Positions 51,788-60,364 of a stretch of 64,000 nt of DNA are shown piece after piece. The notes under the pieces are model-generated. The model was given only the letters and a program-made list of their open reading frames with translations. It was not told the origin of the DNA and did no database searches. The first letter of the stretch is position 1. Each line of letters begins with the position of its first letter. Origin of the DNA: Dokdonia sp. Dokd-P16 (GTDB lineage: Bacteria; Bacteroidota; Bacteroidia; Flavobacteriales; Flavobacteriaceae); contig NZ_CP029151.1 of the NCBI RefSeq assembly GCF_003095655.1, positions 3,161,001-3,225,000 of the forward strand, written 5' to 3'. The translations under genes and the position numbers were made by a program.

Positions 51788-52434
51788 TGGAAAACATCGT
51801 AGAGCCAACTCCAGATTACTCCCCACTTGAGGAAAAACTCAATGTATGGACACATGGATTTGGTTTTGTAGCAAGTTTGATTGCTTTGGGTTTTTTAAGC
51901 TTTCGCGAAAGCGTATCAATCACAGCAACCGTTAGTCTCATTATTTTTGGAGTTAGCATGTCTGTGCTGTATTTTGCCTCTACGGCTTACCACAGTGCTG
52001 TAAAACCAATACGTAGAGCTAGATTAAAGATTTTTGACCACGCGGCAATCTACGTACTCATTGCAGGAACTTACACACCTTTTACACTCGTAACTTTAGA
52101 AGGAAGTACTGGATGGTGGATTTTTGGGATTGCATGGTCTATCGCTTTATTCGGTATTATTTTAAAACTTTTTTTTACAGGACGATTTGATATTCTTTCT
52201 ACCATTCTTTATGTAGCAATGGGTTGGCTTATCGTTTTTGCATACAAACCATTACTAGCAAATCTTGATCCAGCTGGAGTGCAATGGCTTTTTACTGGAG
52301 GTATTTTATATACGATAGGTGCTGTACTTTACAGCATTTCTCGCATTCCTTATAACCATGCTATTTTTCATGTATTTGTCTTGGGAGGCACAGCCTCTCA
52401 CTTTATTGCAGTTTACAACTACGTAGGAGTTTAA
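51787..52434 (+). CDS. Hemolysin III family (PAQR-like) membrane protein
   Basis: 215 residues, seven TM segments. Family motifs: EEKLNVWTHGFGFVASLIALGFL (start), FASTAYHSA with the first conserved His of the PAQR metal site, IFDHAAIYVLIAGTYTPF with Asp and His, and the last IFHVFVLGGTASHF. Role in Bacteroidota unknown; PAQR members are hydrolases in some organisms. It overlaps the TlpA-like gene by one base, so the two are linked. A palindromic repeat lies in frame as LSFRESVS near residue 40. Confidence 0.9.
   Translation: MENIVEPTPDYSPLEEKLNVWTHGFGFVASLIALGFLSFRESVSITATVSLIIFGVSMSVLYFASTAYHSAVKPIRRARLKIFDHAAIYVLIAGTYTPFTLVTLEGSTGWWIFGIAWSIALFGIILKLFFTGRFDILSTILYVAMGWLIVFAYKPLLANLDPAGVQWLFTGGILYTIGAVLYSISRIPYNHAIFHVFVLGGTASHFIAVYNYVGV
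51899..51913. repeat. TTTCGCGAAA palindrome, copy 20 (in CDS)
   Basis: GCTTTCGCGAAAGCG in the hemolysin III gene, read as S-F-R-E-S, a third reading frame. Confidence 0.9.
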
Positions 52435-52453
52435 ACCTTTCGAAGATTATAAA

Positions 52454-52488
52454 ACAAAAAATGCCCCTCAATGAGGGGCATTTTTATT
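52454..52488. terminator. Bidirectional terminator
   Basis: 13-bp perfect stem AAAAATGCCCCTC (52457-52469) and GAGGGGCATTTTT (52473-52485), loop AAT, between the convergent hemolysin III and TonB-receptor genes. Confidence 0.92.
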
Positions 52489-52522
52489 GCTAATAATAAT
52501 AATAATAAGAATCTACAATAGC

Positions 52523-55500
52523 TTAGTTAAAGATATAACGTAGTCCTAATTGTGCTTGCCATCTGTTTAAAAGACTTGCATCTGTTCCAAATGTTTGCGT
52601 AAGCTCTTCGTTGAATGTGTATGTAGGTACACCGTCTGCAACGCTTACACTTACCGGCTGGATACTGTTAGGTTGCTCAACTAGTCCCCAATCAGAATTG
52701 ATAAAGTTTCCTAAGTTAAGAACGTCTACACTAAACTGGATGGTGTTTTTCTTTCCTTTTACATCAAAATTAAAATCTTGTAATAAACGGAAATCTACAC
52801 GGCTTCTCCATGGTGCAAGTGCTCCATAACGCTCTGCATACTGACCACGATTATCACTTAAGTAATCATCTTGCTCGATGTACTGATTAAATGCTGCTGC
52901 TTGCTCTGGAGTAGCAAAATTTTGCTGTGTTACTTCTCCAGCAGTTGGGATGTAAATAAGGTCGTTAAAGTTACTTCCGTCACCATTAACATCTCCAGCA
53001 TAGGTATAGTTAAAACGTCCTCCTCTAGCCCACTCTGCAAATGTAGAAATGGTAGTAGCAAACTTGCCATCGCCATATTCAAACTTCTTTGAAGCTACAG
53101 CAATTACTCTGTGCTGATCACCATATCGTGAGTTCGATAACACTGCGTCATTTGCATTACCACGTATTGCATTTGCATTAAATGCATCACCAGTAATCTC
53201 TGCATCGATAGAGTTTACATTTTTAGAATCTAGGTAGTTATATGCTACACTTGCATAAAGTCCGTTACCAAATGATTTTTCTGCTTTTAATGTAGCGTTG
53301 ATTGTACGACCATTATCAGAGTTTGTAAATACATACGCATTTGTAGGTCCTCCAAAGGCATTAGTAGAAAAATCTGAAGCTTGATAGATAGGTCTGTTAT
53401 CAACTCCTTCTAACGTAGCAGATGGGTTATCTAGTGCCCAGTTTTGAACGTGTGCTGCGTTAAGATCTTTTGTGTAAGAGAAATCTCCTGTAAGTACCAC
53501 TCCATTTTCTAAGCGGTAATCAACACCAATGTTAGATCTCCACACTTGTGGCCATTTGAAATCTTGATCTACCGTTTGGTAAAAGAAAAAGTCAACGCCT
53601 TGTACTTGGTTACCTAACCATACAAAAGGAAAACGACCTGTAAATATACCTGTTCCTCCACGTACTTGGAATGTCTTATCTCCTTCTACATCCCAGTTAA
53701 AACCTAATCTAGGTGAGAATAAGAATCCATTATCTGGAAGTACCGTACTGTCCAATAAGATGTCTTCTCCAGTTGATGGATCTACATAAACATTTTCTGG
53801 TTGATATGTTCCTTTACGATCAATGTTCTCTTGAATTTTATCTTCTGTGTCAAAATATAAAGGCTTATCAAGGCGTAGCCCTAGTGTAAGCGTTAAATCA
53901 TCTGTTGCTTTCCATTGATCTTGTCCATAAAGAGAGAACTGCCCTACATTAGTTTCGGCAAGAGCCCAACCTTGTGGATCACCAATAGGAAGACCATTAT
54001 TCTCGTTAAATTCTGCCTCTGCAGATAAGAATGTACCTTGATATTGGTTTACTAAGAAATCTTGAAAAGCGACAAGATCAGTTTCTCCCGTTGTATCATT
54101 TACATAATCTGTATCTAGTACTCCATCACCATCAAAATCCATGTCTTGATCGATTGCTACACTTCCGAATAAATCAAAACCGTATCCTGTTAAGTTAAAA
54201 GAGTTGTAGAAGCTAAATTTCTCAAATGACGTACCTAAAGTAAATGTGTGACTTCCAGAAACAATATTCAAGTTGTTTGTGATTTGGAAAACTTGTTGCT
54301 CAAGTACATTTGAAATTGAAAATGGCTCATGACCTGCTATGATATAGTTTTGTCCTCCTTTTGTAATGTTTATAGATGGACCTGGTGTAGAAAAAGGCTT
54401 TCTAAAATCATCAAAGAACGTGTAACCTACTTGTAATTTGTTTGAGATGTTACTAGCAATGTCGCTATTCCACTCAAACTGGAAAGAATCTATGTTGTTG
54501 TTAATTTCGTATCCTGCATTTTCAAACTGCAATGTAGTCTGGTTAGGTCCACGCAATGCAATAGCATTTGGGTTTGCTGGATTTTCCTTAGAAGAGCGTA
54601 GTAAGTTGTAAACAAGTGCTACACGGTTCTTATCATTCACGTTCCAATCTAATTTAAAAAGTGCTTTTGTAGAACCTGCATCAAAGTTAAACCCTTCATA
54701 TCTTCCTGGCTCATAAAAAGAACCATCTGCATACTGGATACTTCCTAGCGCAGCAGAAACAGCATCAAGATCTGCTGGTAATACTCGGGACTCATTAATA
54801 GCTCCGGTATTTCTGTTAGGTGCCCATGGAGCTCCAAGATCTGATCTAGATTCCTTTTCAAAGTTTGCAAAGAAAAATAGTTTGTTTTTGATGATGGGCC
54901 CTCCTATAGAGATACCATAAGTATTCTGGCTTTGATCTGCTTTAAAAACATCATCTCCAGCAACTTTACCACCTGTAAGATCTTCATTTCTGTAAAAACC
55001 GTAAACAGTTCCTTTTACTTCATTCGATCCACTCTTAGTTACAGCATTTACAGAAGCTCCTGTAAATCCAGAAAGCGTTACATCATAAGGAGCTGTACTT
55101 ACTTGAATTTGCTCAATAGCATCAAGAGAAATAGGTTGAGAACCTGTCTGTCCTCCTGGAGTCGCAGCATCAAGTCCAAATGGGTTGTTAAAAACCGCCC
55201 CATCAAGACTAAAGTTATTGTACTGATCGTTACGTCCTCCAAAAGATCCGTTACTAGAAGCACTAGGCTCTAAACGGTAAAAATCTGCTGCAGATCTAGA
55301 TATTGTTGGAAGTGACTTTAATTGTCTCTCACCTACATTTGTCGCTGCACCTGTGCGTCCATCACTAAAAGTATTATTACGAGAACCCGTAATCACTACT
55401 TCTTCTAACGCATTACTATCTTCGCTCAGCGTTACTTCAACATTGTACGTTTCACCTAAGTTAAGATTTACACCTGTAAACTCTTGACTTTGGAATCCTA

Positions 55501-55741
55501 CATAACTCATGGTGATTGTATATGGCCCACCCACACGTAGATTTAATAGACTAAAACGACCATCAAAGTCTGTAATAGCACCATACTTTGTACCTGTAGG
55601 AGTGTGTACTGCAAGTACGTTTGCTCCTGGCAAAGTCTCGCTACCTCCATTTACTACTCCCGAAATAGAGGAAGTAGTTACTTGTGCCTGCAAACTAAAA
55701 GCGCCAAGTACTACGATTAAAAAGAAAAAATTTTTGAACAT
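52523..55741 (-). CDS. TonB-dependent receptor (Oar/SusC-like) with carboxypeptidase-like domain
   Basis: 1072 residues. Signal peptide to LQAQ; a carboxypeptidase-regulatory-like domain (TTSSISGVVNGGSETLPGANV to about 100); TonB-box-like and plug segment LEEVVITGSRNNTFSDG, RQLKSLPTISRSAADFYRLEPS, then NNFSLDGAVFNNPFG and a large barrel ending NRWQAQLGLRYIFN. The ATG at 55741 (MFKNFFFLIVVLG) is the natural start; upstream in-frame codons lack features. It imports a ligand or exports protein across the outer membrane; ligand unknown. No SusD partner is adjacent. Confidence 0.9.
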   Translation of the reverse strand: MFKNFFFLIVVLGAFSLQAQVTTSSISGVVNGGSETLPGANVLAVHTPTGTKYGAITDFDGRFSLLNLRVGGPYTITMSYVGFQSQEFTGVNLNLGETYNVEVTLSEDSNALEEVVITGSRNNTFSDGRTGAATNVGERQLKSLPTISRSAADFYRLEPSASSNGSFGGRNDQYNNFSLDGAVFNNPFGLDAATPGGQTGSQPISLDAIEQIQVSTAPYDVTLSGFTGASVNAVTKSGSNEVKGTVYGFYRNEDLTGGKVAGDDVFKADQSQNTYGISIGGPIIKNKLFFFANFEKESRSDLGAPWAPNRNTGAINESRVLPADLDAVSAALGSIQYADGSFYEPGRYEGFNFDAGSTKALFKLDWNVNDKNRVALVYNLLRSSKENPANPNAIALRGPNQTTLQFENAGYEINNNIDSFQFEWNSDIASNISNKLQVGYTFFDDFRKPFSTPGPSINITKGGQNYIIAGHEPFSISNVLEQQVFQITNNLNIVSGSHTFTLGTSFEKFSFYNSFNLTGYGFDLFGSVAIDQDMDFDGDGVLDTDYVNDTTGETDLVAFQDFLVNQYQGTFLSAEAEFNENNGLPIGDPQGWALAETNVGQFSLYGQDQWKATDDLTLTLGLRLDKPLYFDTEDKIQENIDRKGTYQPENVYVDPSTGEDILLDSTVLPDNGFLFSPRLGFNWDVEGDKTFQVRGGTGIFTGRFPFVWLGNQVQGVDFFFYQTVDQDFKWPQVWRSNIGVDYRLENGVVLTGDFSYTKDLNAAHVQNWALDNPSATLEGVDNRPIYQASDFSTNAFGGPTNAYVFTNSDNGRTINATLKAEKSFGNGLYASVAYNYLDSKNVNSIDAEITGDAFNANAIRGNANDAVLSNSRYGDQHRVIAVASKKFEYGDGKFATTISTFAEWARGGRFNYTYAGDVNGDGSNFNDLIYIPTAGEVTQQNFATPEQAAAFNQYIEQDDYLSDNRGQYAERYGALAPWRSRVDFRLLQDFNFDVKGKKNTIQFSVDVLNLGNFINSDWGLVEQPNSIQPVSVSVADGVPTYTFNEELTQTFGTDASLLNRWQAQLGLRYIFN

Positions 55742-55850
55742 AAAGTTTGAATTTGTTTCCGTAAAAATACTAGAGTAAATCAAAGAATACATTCATTTTA
55801 GTAACATTTCTTTAGCATTTTCTTAACAATTGTTCAATACTTTATTGGCT

Positions 55851-55866
55851 CGCTTTCGCGAAAGCG
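55851..55866. repeat. TTTCGCGAAA palindrome, copy 21
   Basis: Perfect 16-bp palindrome in the divergent TonB-receptor/DEAD-helicase region. Confidence 0.95.
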
Positions 55867-56007
55867 TAAAACAATCATAAAAAACATCAATAATACCTGA
55901 TCATTAACATAATATCAATCCAAAATTTTCTAAAATAACTTATTTAATACACAAGCAACTCCTAACACATGAACTCTATAAAAGATGATATCTCATAAAT
56001 GAATAAT

Positions 56008-56015
56008 TATCTTTG
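56008..56015 (+). promoter_or_regulatory. -7 element TATCTTTG of the DEAD-box helicase
   Basis: Exact TAnnTTTG six bases before the ATG at 56022, implying a leaderless or near-leaderless mRNA; it also rules out the in-frame TTG at 56013, which lies inside it. Confidence 0.6.
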
Positions 56016-56021
56016 CAGTCT

Positions 56022-57332
56022 ATGACAAGTAATCAAAAAACGCAAAAACAAATCCTTGATAAGCTAGGGATAAAGACGCTCAATGAGATGCAAGAGGCAG
56101 CTCAACTCGCAATTCAATCTGCAAGAGAGGTGATATTACTATCTCCTACAGGTACGGGTAAGACACTCGCTTTTTTATTACCTGTAATAGAAGCGCTTGA
56201 TCCAGACTTTGAAGAAGTACAATTACTTATCGTAGTTCCTTCTCGAGAACTCGCTATCCAGATAGAAAACGTGGCTCGCAATATGGGGACTGGATATAAA
56301 ATACACGCGGCTTATGGAGGGCAAAGTTTTAATACAGATAGACAAGCTATAAAACATCGCCCAGCTATTTTAATAGGGACACCTGGTAGACTAGCAGACC
56401 ATTTAAGAAGAGAAACTTTTTCTACAGATTATATTAAAACATTAGTTCTAGATGAATTTGACAAGTCGCTAGAAGTAGGTTTTGAAGGTGAAATGACAGA
56501 AATCATTAGTTTTTTACCAGCGCTAGAAAAGAAAGTGCTTACCTCTGCAACACAGGGAATAGATATTCCAAAGTTTGTAGGCCTTACTTCTCCAGTAGAA
56601 GTAGATTACTTGCATCAAGGAGGATCAAAACTTGAGCTAAAAGCTATTGTATCGCCAGATAAAGATAAGCTTGACATGCTTGTGAAAACATTATGTCATC
56701 TAGGCGATCAGCCTGGGATTATCTTTTGCAACTTTAAAGGAACAATCGCACGTATAAGTGAATACCTTAGTGATCGTGGTATTGCTCACGGGACTTTTTA
56801 TGGTGGGATGGAGCAACGAGAGCGAGAGCTGTCGTTACTTAAATTTCGTAATGGCACGCACCAATTACTACTTGCTACAGACCTTGCGGCCCGTGGTATC
56901 GATGTGCCAGAAATAAAATTTATACTTCACTACCACTTACCTATTCACGCAGAAGAGTTTACACACCGTAATGGTCGTACTGCTCGTATGCAATCTGAAG
57001 GAACTGCATATGTATTACACTGGAAAGATGAGAAACTTCCAGAGTTTATGCCACAAATGGGTGAAGAGTTTATACATGATAAAGGTATTCCTGATGGATC
57101 ACAGTGGCATACTTTAGAACTTTCTGGAGGGCGTAAGGATAAGATTTCTAAAGGTGATATTGCTGGTTTCTTTTTTAAAGAAGGAAACATAGACAGAGCA
57201 CACCTAGGAACTATAGAGGTAAAAAACACACAATCATTTGTAGCTGTACATAAAAGTATCGCAGAAGAAATGATAAAGAGACTAGATAACAAGCGACTTA
57301 AAAAAGCAAAATTAAGAATACAACACGCTTAG
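56022..57332 (+). CDS. DEAD-box RNA helicase with DEFD motif and DbpA-like C-terminus
   Basis: 436 residues. Motif I SPTGTGKTLAF, Ia PSRELAIQ, motif II VLDEFDK (D-E-F-D instead of DEAD), motif III TSATQG, IV IIFCNFKG, V TDLAARGIDVP and VI HRNGRTAR. The C-terminal about 75 residues (KDKISKGDIAGFFFKEGNIDRAHLGTIEV) form a DbpA-like RNA-binding domain. It probably acts in ribosome assembly or mRNA remodelling. DEFD keeps the acidic residues needed for ATP hydrolysis. Confidence 0.9.
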   Translation: MTSNQKTQKQILDKLGIKTLNEMQEAAQLAIQSAREVILLSPTGTGKTLAFLLPVIEALDPDFEEVQLLIVVPSRELAIQIENVARNMGTGYKIHAAYGGQSFNTDRQAIKHRPAILIGTPGRLADHLRRETFSTDYIKTLVLDEFDKSLEVGFEGEMTEIISFLPALEKKVLTSATQGIDIPKFVGLTSPVEVDYLHQGGSKLELKAIVSPDKDKLDMLVKTLCHLGDQPGIIFCNFKGTIARISEYLSDRGIAHGTFYGGMEQRERELSLLKFRNGTHQLLLATDLAARGIDVPEIKFILHYHLPIHAEEFTHRNGRTARMQSEGTAYVLHWKDEKLPEFMPQMGEEFIHDKGIPDGSQWHTLELSGGRKDKISKGDIAGFFFKEGNIDRAHLGTIEVKNTQSFVAVHKSIAEEMIKRLDNKRLKKAKLRIQHA

Positions 57333-57349
57333 AGAAGTCTTTGTATAAC

Positions 57350-57404
57350 AGAAAAGGATTGTAAAAACTACGTTTTATGAGTAGTCTTTACAATCCTTTT
57401 TTAA
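57350..57404 (+). terminator. Rho-independent terminator
   Basis: Stem AAAAGGATTGTAAA with TTTACAATCCTTTT (57352-57365 and 57387-57400), with a short inner ACTAC/GTAGT stem; between the convergent helicase and DUF6495 genes. Confidence 0.82.
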
Positions 57405-57429
57405 TGATAACTAATTTGGGCGATAAGAA

Positions 57430-57906
57430 TTACTTTACATCTACAAAGCGAGCAAACCATTTATAAAGGTCTCCTCGAGTTATTACAGCACCTTCACTTA
57501 TAAGTTTAAACTTATCTGCATTGCGATCTGCGCTATAATCTTTGCTTGCACTCATAAAGACAACATCATCATCCCCTAAGTTTTCTTTAAGCCATGCATA
57601 GCCTTCGGCAGTGGTGATGTCTATATCTTCCTTATTGATTTTTACAGCAATAAGTGACATATTATTTTCTCCTAGTAAGAATAAGTGCATCTGGTTAGGA
57701 GATACGTGCTCTAGGTATTGTGCTTTGGTAAGCACACCTTCCCACACAAGATCTGAGAAAACATCTATTTCCTCTTCGGCTACTTGTGGTTGTTTCTCTT
57801 TAATGGTTGCCCATTCATCACCAGTGATAGATTGCGTTGCTAGAAAATTTATAAATTCTGGCTTTAGTTCTTCTAGTTGTTCTTTTGTAAGGCGAGCGTA
57901 TTTCAT
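57430..57906 (-). CDS. DUF6495 family protein
   Basis: 158 residues. Begins MKYARLTKEQLEELKPEF and contains LATQSITGDEWATIKEKQPQVAEEEID and FSDLVWEGVLTKAQYL, which fit the DUF6495 family of flavobacteria. No signal peptide; cytoplasmic. Function unknown. Downstream of the rplI operon on the same strand but behind that operon's terminator, so probably transcribed separately. Confidence 0.75.
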   Translation of the reverse strand: MKYARLTKEQLEELKPEFINFLATQSITGDEWATIKEKQPQVAEEEIDVFSDLVWEGVLTKAQYLEHVSPNQMHLFLLGENNMSLIAVKINKEDIDITTAEGYAWLKENLGDDDVVFMSASKDYSADRNADKFKLISEGAVITRGDLYKWFARFVDVK

Positions 57907-57915
57907 TGTGAATCA

Positions 57916-57931
57916 CTTTTTCGCGTAAGCG
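57916..57931. repeat. Degenerate TTTCGCGAAA palindrome
   Basis: CTTTTTCGCGTAAGCG, two changes, between the DUF6495 gene and the ribosomal operon terminator. Confidence 0.5.
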
Positions 57932-57951
57932 TATTAAAAAATAAATTTCAT

Positions 57952-57988
57952 AAAAAAGCCGTCCTTACGATGTAAGAACGGCTTTTCA
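57952..57988 (-). terminator. Terminator of the rpsF-rpsR-rplI operon
   Basis: Stem AAAAGCCGT.CTTAC / GTAAG.ACGGCTTTT with one internal mismatch (57954-57985), T-rich on the minus strand. Confidence 0.85.
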
Positions 57989-58004
57989 TATAATGTCTAA
58001 TGAC

Positions 58005-58457
58005 TTAGTTAGCCTCTGCTACTACGTCAAAAGGAAGTGTAGCTACCACATTCTTGTGGAAACGTACTTTTGCTTCATAGTTACCTAAACGTTTTACAAC
58101 GTTTCCTGCGATTGAAATAAATTTCTTATCGATAGAAACACCTTCTTTTGCTAGGTATTCTGCAACGTCTGCATTGTTAATAGATCCAAAAAGCTTGTCT
58201 CCATCTCCAGTTTTTGCAGTAATCTTAACTTCAAGTCCGTTAAGTTTATCTGCTTGCTTCTGTGCATCGTCCACAAATTTTTGTTCTTTGTGAGCGCGTT
58301 GCTTAAGGTTTTCTGCAAGTACTTTCTTTGCGCTAGGCGTTGCAAGTACAGCATGACCGTTAGGAATTAGGTAATTTCTACCGTATCCGTTTTTTACTTC
58401 TACTAGATCGTCTGCAAATCCTAGATTTTCAACGTCCTTCTTTAATATAAGTTCCAT
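58005..58457 (-). CDS. rplI: 50S ribosomal protein L9
   Basis: 150 residues, the usual length. N-terminal rRNA-binding domain MELILKKDVENLGFADDLVEVKNGYGRNYLIPNG, long connecting helix, and C-terminal domain beginning KITAKTGDGDKLFGSI. It binds 23S rRNA domain V. Last gene of rpsF-rpsR-rplI, 14 bp after rpsR. Confidence 0.97.
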   Translation of the reverse strand: MELILKKDVENLGFADDLVEVKNGYGRNYLIPNGHAVLATPSAKKVLAENLKQRAHKEQKFVDDAQKQADKLNGLEVKITAKTGDGDKLFGSINNADVAEYLAKEGVSIDKKFISIAGNVVKRLGNYEAKVRFHKNVVATLPFDVVAEAN

Positions 58458-58471
58458 CTGTTATCTAGTTT

Positions 58472-58768
58472 CTATTTGTATAAATCAGTTACATAAGGCA
58501 TCAATGCAAGGTGACGTGCGCGTTTTACTGCTACAGACACTTTACGTTGGTACTTTAAAGAAGTTCCTGTAAGACGACGAGGTAACAATTTACCTTGCTC
58601 GTTTACAAAACCTGCTAGCCAGTCTGCATCTTTGTAATCGATATACTTGATACCAGATTTCTTAAAACGACAGTACTTCTTTGCTTTGTTAGTCTCAATG
58701 TTAAGAGGCGTAAGATATCTGATATCTCCGTCCTTCTTTCCTTTTGCTTGTTGTTGTAAAGATGCCAT
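58472..58768 (-). CDS. rpsR: 30S ribosomal protein S18
   Basis: 98 residues. [60 protein letters not shown] covers nearly the whole S18 core (split here into segments of at most 20 when quoted: [29 protein letters not shown]). It heterodimerises with S6 on the platform of the 30S subunit. Middle gene; the start lies 3 bp after the rpsF stop. Confidence 0.97.
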   Translation of the reverse strand: MASLQQQAKGKKDGDIRYLTPLNIETNKAKKYCRFKKSGIKYIDYKDADWLAGFVNEQGKLLPRRLTGTSLKYQRKVSVAVKRARHLALMPYVTDLYK

Positions 58769-58771
58769 AAC

Positions 58772-59113
58772 TTACGCTTTTTGCTTTTTTAGTTTTTCAC
58801 GTCTTCTTTCAGCCCACGAGATCGCGTGCTTATCAAGTGTTACCGTAAGGTAACGCATCACACGTTCGTCACGGCGAAAAGCTAGTTCGTAATCATTGAT
58901 AGCTTGTCCATCAACAGTAAATTCAAGTAAGTGGTAAAAACCGCTTTTCTTGTTTTGGATAGGATATGCAAGCTTTTTTAAGCCCCAATCCTCTTTACTA
59001 ATCATCTTAGCGCCCTTTTCTTTAAGAAGACCTTCGTACTTCTTTACTGTTTCCTTTATCTGATCATCAGATAAAACGGGATTCAAGATGAAAACAGTTT
59101 CGTAATGGTTCAT
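58772..59113 (-). CDS. rpsF: 30S ribosomal protein S6
   Basis: 113 residues. MNHYETVFILNPVLSDDQIK, IQNKKSGFYHLLEF, AINDYELAFRRDERVMRYL are the conserved S6 ferredoxin-fold segments; C-terminus is Lys/Arg-rich, short, no acidic tail. It binds S18 and 16S rRNA. First gene of the operon, behind a canonical promoter. Confidence 0.96.
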   Translation of the reverse strand: MNHYETVFILNPVLSDDQIKETVKKYEGLLKEKGAKMISKEDWGLKKLAYPIQNKKSGFYHLLEFTVDGQAINDYELAFRRDERVMRYLTVTLDKHAISWAERRREKLKKQKA

Positions 59114-59141
59114 ATAATATGAGTTAAATTAAAAATGAGTG

Positions 59142-59171
59142 CAAAAGTAACGATTTACTTTTAATATTCAA
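59142..59171 (-). promoter_or_regulatory. Canonical promoter of rpsF, TTG-N19-TACTTTTG
   Basis: On the minus strand TTG (59169-59171), 19 bp, TACTTTTG (59142-59149), then 28 bp to the rpsF ATG. It is the best textbook Bacteroidota promoter in the window. Confidence 0.85.
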
Positions 59172-59523
59172 ATAGCAATTTGTTTATAAATTTAAAATAA
59201 AACATACTTTTTAAATAGGTTCATTTTCATGGTGTTGCTTTCGCGAAAAGTGAATTTATAAATCCAAGCAATTACTATATAATAAGGATACATATTATAG
59301 AGCTACCAATGGAAGAATTTTTAAGATAGTTAAGTTACACTTGTAGTCTAAATGCAAGAATGTATAGCTACTATTATCTTAGAAATAGACAGCTAATCGC
59401 CAATAGTCATTTTTTTATCGATTAAGACGTTAAATTCACCAATAGCTATGAGAATAAAGGAAAAATCATTCGACCAATCACACGAATAACCGATGAAAGT
59501 CATGTTTTTGTTGGTAAATAGGT
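59172..59523. other. Intergenic stretch between rpsF and the LytTR gene
   Basis: Holds one palindromic repeat at 59237-59249 and no coding ORF above a dozen codons. Otherwise AT-rich without visible structure apart from the downstream -7 element at 59524. Confidence 0.5.
59237..59249. repeat. TTTCGCGAAA palindrome, copy 23 (one arm short)
   Basis: GCTTTCGCGAAAA, full core, in the divergent rpsF/LytTR region. Confidence 0.85.
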
Positions 59524-59531
59524 TATTTTTG
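59524..59531 (+). promoter_or_regulatory. -7 element TATTTTTG of the LytTR gene
   Basis: Exact TAnnTTTG 41 bp before the GTG at 59573; a -33 TTG is not at the usual spacing. Confidence 0.4.
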
Positions 59532-59572
59532 TCTAATATTGATGAACTTAACCTAATTAAATAATAATCGCT

Positions 59573-60274
59573 GTGGAAGGAGTACTATTAGACTGCGCAG
59601 TTGTAGATGATTCAAGTTTACAACGTCTAGCTATCGTAAAGATGATTAATGATCACCCTAATTTACGATTAGTTGCCGAATATAATAACGCCATAGAAAC
59701 TAAAAATGGCCTTATCGAGACTAAAGTAGACCGTCTTTTTCTCGATATAGAAATGCCTATCCTATCTGGATTTGACTTACTTGATGATCTTATCCATAAG
59801 CCACAGATTATTTTTGTAACAGGTAAAACAAAATACGCTTACAAAGCTTTCAATTATAACGCAATCGATTACTTACGTAAGCCTCTTACTAAGGATCGCT
59901 TTACAAATGCTGTTTACAAAGCCATAAGTCTACATAAACTTAAAACTGAAGGTGCTGTAGAAGATGATGACTATATCTTTGTAAAAAGTAACCTAAAGAA
60001 AAAGAAAGTGATGCTCAATGAGCTTAAATATATCACTGCTCTTGGAGATTATGTAAAATTAGTTACTGTGCATGATCCTATTGTTGTACTTGCAACGATG
60101 AAATCATTTGTAGCACAATTACCACCGGAACGTTTTATGCGTATACATAAGTCTTATATTATTAATATAGACAAGGTAGATAAATACAATAGTAGAAATA
60201 TTGAGATAGACGGAGAGAAAATTCCTTTATCAAGACATAAAAAGTCAGAACTTATAGATGCATTGTCTGCATAA
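59573..60274 (+). CDS. LytR/AlgR-family response regulator (REC-LytTR)
   Basis: 233 residues from a GTG. A receiver domain with acidic pocket (AVVDDS) and phospho-acceptor Asp58 (RLFLDIEMP), Thr/Lys positions VTGKTKYA and YLRKPLT; then a LytTR DNA-binding domain (YIFVKSNLKKKKVMLNELKYI, FMRIHKSYIINIDKV). Target sites unknown. No LytS-type histidine kinase is adjacent, so it is an orphan regulator here. Ends at a bidirectional terminator before priA. Confidence 0.92.
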   Translation: MEGVLLDCAVVDDSSLQRLAIVKMINDHPNLRLVAEYNNAIETKNGLIETKVDRLFLDIEMPILSGFDLLDDLIHKPQIIFVTGKTKYAYKAFNYNAIDYLRKPLTKDRFTNAVYKAISLHKLKTEGAVEDDDYIFVKSNLKKKKVMLNELKYITALGDYVKLVTVHDPIVVLATMKSFVAQLPPERFMRIHKSYIINIDKVDKYNSRNIEIDGEKIPLSRHKKSELIDALSA

Positions 60275-60307
60275 GAGGACGTTAGACGAAAAAATAAATG
60301 TAAAATT

Positions 60308-60340
60308 GAAAATCCCACTCGTTGAGTGGGATTTTTTACA
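60308..60340. terminator. Bidirectional terminator
   Basis: Perfect 11-bp stem AAATCCCACTC (60310-60320) and GAGTGGGATTT (60324-60334), loop GTT, between convergent LytTR and priA genes. Confidence 0.92.
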
Positions 60341-60364
60341 TCTAATATGAAGTGAAAATTTTAT

